64,000 nt of DNA from positions 14,384,001 through 14,448,000 of the forward strand of contig OZ017804.1 of the NCBI GenBank assembly GCA_963969395.1. The letters run 5' to 3'. Shown in pieces: positions 62,245 to 64,000 of this stretch. This DNA is from Pseudoscleropodium purum (Eukaryota; Streptophyta; Bryopsida; Hypnales; Brachytheciaceae). Under the pieces are notes generated by a model, which was not told the origin of the DNA, ran no database searches, and saw only the letters and a program-made list of their open reading frames with translations. Numbering within the stretch: the stretch's first letter is position 1; each line of letters starts with the position of its first letter. Position numbers and translations under genes: made by a program.

Positions 62245-62310
62245 TTCAGAAGAGAGAAGTCTCGGATGAAGTAGCAATTACTGCCATGATGCTCCACTAT
62301 TGTACAGCGG
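62245..62310 (+). other. Conserved 3' untranslated block of BTB paralogue 3
   Basis: Carries 'tgccatgatgctccactatt' and flanking bases shared with 48257-48325 (inverted), downstream of paralogue 2. Begins about 85 bases after the stop codon. Confidence 0.8.
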
Positions 62311-64000
62311 CTTAGGATCGTACGTAGGAGTAGTGATGAAAAAGAAGCAGAATATATATGAATTCATGAGGAAACGTTGAACTCCTCAACTGTATATCTG
62401 TTTTCTGCTTTTGATCAACAGTTGTGTTGAAGCTTACGACTGTTGTAAGATCTTTGAACCAGATTCTTCTTTGAATATGTTGAGTTCTAGCACCTTGAAG
62501 CTCTAGTCAGACCATGAAGATTAACTTAGCCAAGGAATCCCCAATTTCGATTAATTTGCTCAATTGCGGAGCTGAAATTGGATGAATTTCGTGGTGGTCT
62601 ACTGTACATACAATAATGTAAGACTTTGGATGAAATCTAGATGGAAGATAGATGAAATTTGGATGATGATGCATGCATTTTGGATGTATTTTGGATGCTA
62701 ATCATGTTGGTCAAGGTATAAATAAAATAGCATGAACTGTATTACATTGATATTATCTAAAATATTGTGAGTGTCGACATTAGAGTGTTTGACAAATTTG
62801 CAATCTTCCAAAAGATATTCTTATTATTGTTATGATTTGGGATGGACTAATTAATGGAAGTTGTGTAGAATTATATTTTGAACTTTATTAAATTATGTGG
62901 ATATTTCATTACCAAAAATTGGATCTATCTTCTTGTTTGACTAGATTGTTGAGGATACAATTCATCATTGAAATCCTTGATAAAAATATATGAAGACATG
63001 AAATAACTTATATGTAGATTTAATTTTATGATTCCCAAATTGTTTTCATGAAAGACCTAATGTCTTATCACTCAATCAAAGATCATAGAAATACACATAT
63101 AGAATAGACATTTGAATGTAAGTAGGAAAACAATTACTTCATTGAAGATATTGTCTTGACCATCTCATCTTGATTCTTGTATTTACCCCTAAATGCCCAA
63201 GGTCTGTTTTGATCTTCTTAGAGTTTGTTCTAAATTGAACAAAATGCCAACATTTTGATAAGTTGTATTAATTTTTTTTAATTGTAACAGTAACTGAAAT
63301 TCAAACTAGAAATGCTAGAGATCTTTTAGGAAAAGAAAACTCAAAAATATCACTTATGGAATAAAAAATTATAGTGTTTGACTATGAGGGTGTTAAAATT
63401 GCAAAAATGATGTGAAGTCTTTCAATCTTCTTTTTACAAGTCAAATCTACAAAGTTGGTGACCTAAAAAATATGAGGTTAAAGGGCCTAACATATATAAC
63501 CCCAATTAATTTATGGCTTCTTAAAATCTGCTCTATAATTTTTTTTAATGAATTTTGAATGTGATTTTTTCTCCAAGATCTAGTGTATTTGAAGCTCATT
63601 TCCAAGAGCTCTTAACACTACAAGATGTCAAGATTGCAATGGGTATCCTTGCACAAAATCTTGAATAGAAAAATCAATATCATTTATTTTCAAGATTGAA
63701 TTTTTGATGCTAAAAATAGACTTCAAGAAGAACTTTCCAAAAATAGAAACTTTAAAAAATAGAAACTTGATTAGGTTTTATTTAACTTCAAAATTTTGCA
63801 AACACTAGATTTTGGTGCTTCAAGCATTTAGACATTTAGACATTTAGAGGAAATTTGAGGGTTGTGAAGGTCTGTTTTGGGCTTGTTCTTGTTGTTGTTT
63901 CCTACAATGAAAGGTATGGCTAGTAGTCAAAAGAAAAAAAAAAATTTTAAATTAAAATTTAGTTCTTGAAATGTAAAAGAAAGCTGAATTTTTTTTTTTA
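62311..64000. other. Intergenic, AT-rich
   Basis: No gene recognised. A short run of 'ttggatg'/'gatgaaat' variants lies at 62620-62705. The end of the window (about 63930-64000, 'aaaaaaattttaaatt' then 'cttgaaatg') resembles 28030-28080, so a dispersed repeat probably crosses the window edge. Confidence 0.4.

Overview
The window looks like nuclear DNA of a land plant, most likely a non-seed plant such as a moss or liverwort. The genes carry short GT-AG introns, and the families are plant ones: a class I-type small heat-shock protein, a GT-1/GT-4-type trihelix factor, and a lineage-expanded BTB/POZ family. GC-richer gene islands sit in very AT-rich, repeat-filled DNA. The species cannot be fixed from sequence alone, and no bacterial, organellar or viral gene was seen.

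Layout. 1-17220 is a gene-free, AT-rich block whose two ends are an identical inverted repeat: 1-754 is the exact reverse complement of 16467-17220 in every base compared. Inside lie tandem satellite arrays (a ~107-bp and a derived 90-bp monomer), mirrored array segments and two copies of a ~930-bp TTAA-flanked element. 18173-19092 holds another TTAA-flanked element abutting a long hairpin. 19328-20558 is a small HSP20 gene with a perfect heat-shock element and a TATA box. 20960-24159 (minus) is a trihelix transcription factor, with a possible first exon near 25306-25481 and a Stowaway-type MITE in an intron. About 28702-29296 (minus) is a broken F-box gene. 30311-38692 (minus) is a 15-exon gene for a ~1961-residue coiled-coil protein; every exon junction was joined in phase. 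44116-45273 and 48309-49562 (both minus) and 60980-62161 (plus) are three BTB/POZ paralogues, the first two being a tandem duplication that includes upstream DNA. 51695-54948 is a GC-richer insertion with TG...CA ends, a 9-bp terminal inverted repeat and a 5-bp target duplication (TTCAT). It carries its own TATA box and a 553-codon reading frame interrupted only by TAG codons. The remaining long stretches are AT-rich repeats and decayed mobile DNA.

A recurring theme is a set of three non-autonomous element families (seven copies, roughly 0.56-0.93 kb) bounded by TTAA followed by C-rich/G-rich termini (TTAA-CCC...GGG-TTAA). This is the signature of piggyBac-type transposition, which would be notable in a land plant.

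The genes do not form a pathway: heat-shock chaperone, transcription factor, coiled-coil scaffold candidate and BTB adaptor-like proteins are unrelated neighbours. Exon boundaries were derived by hand from splice consensus and reading-frame continuity. No database search was possible.
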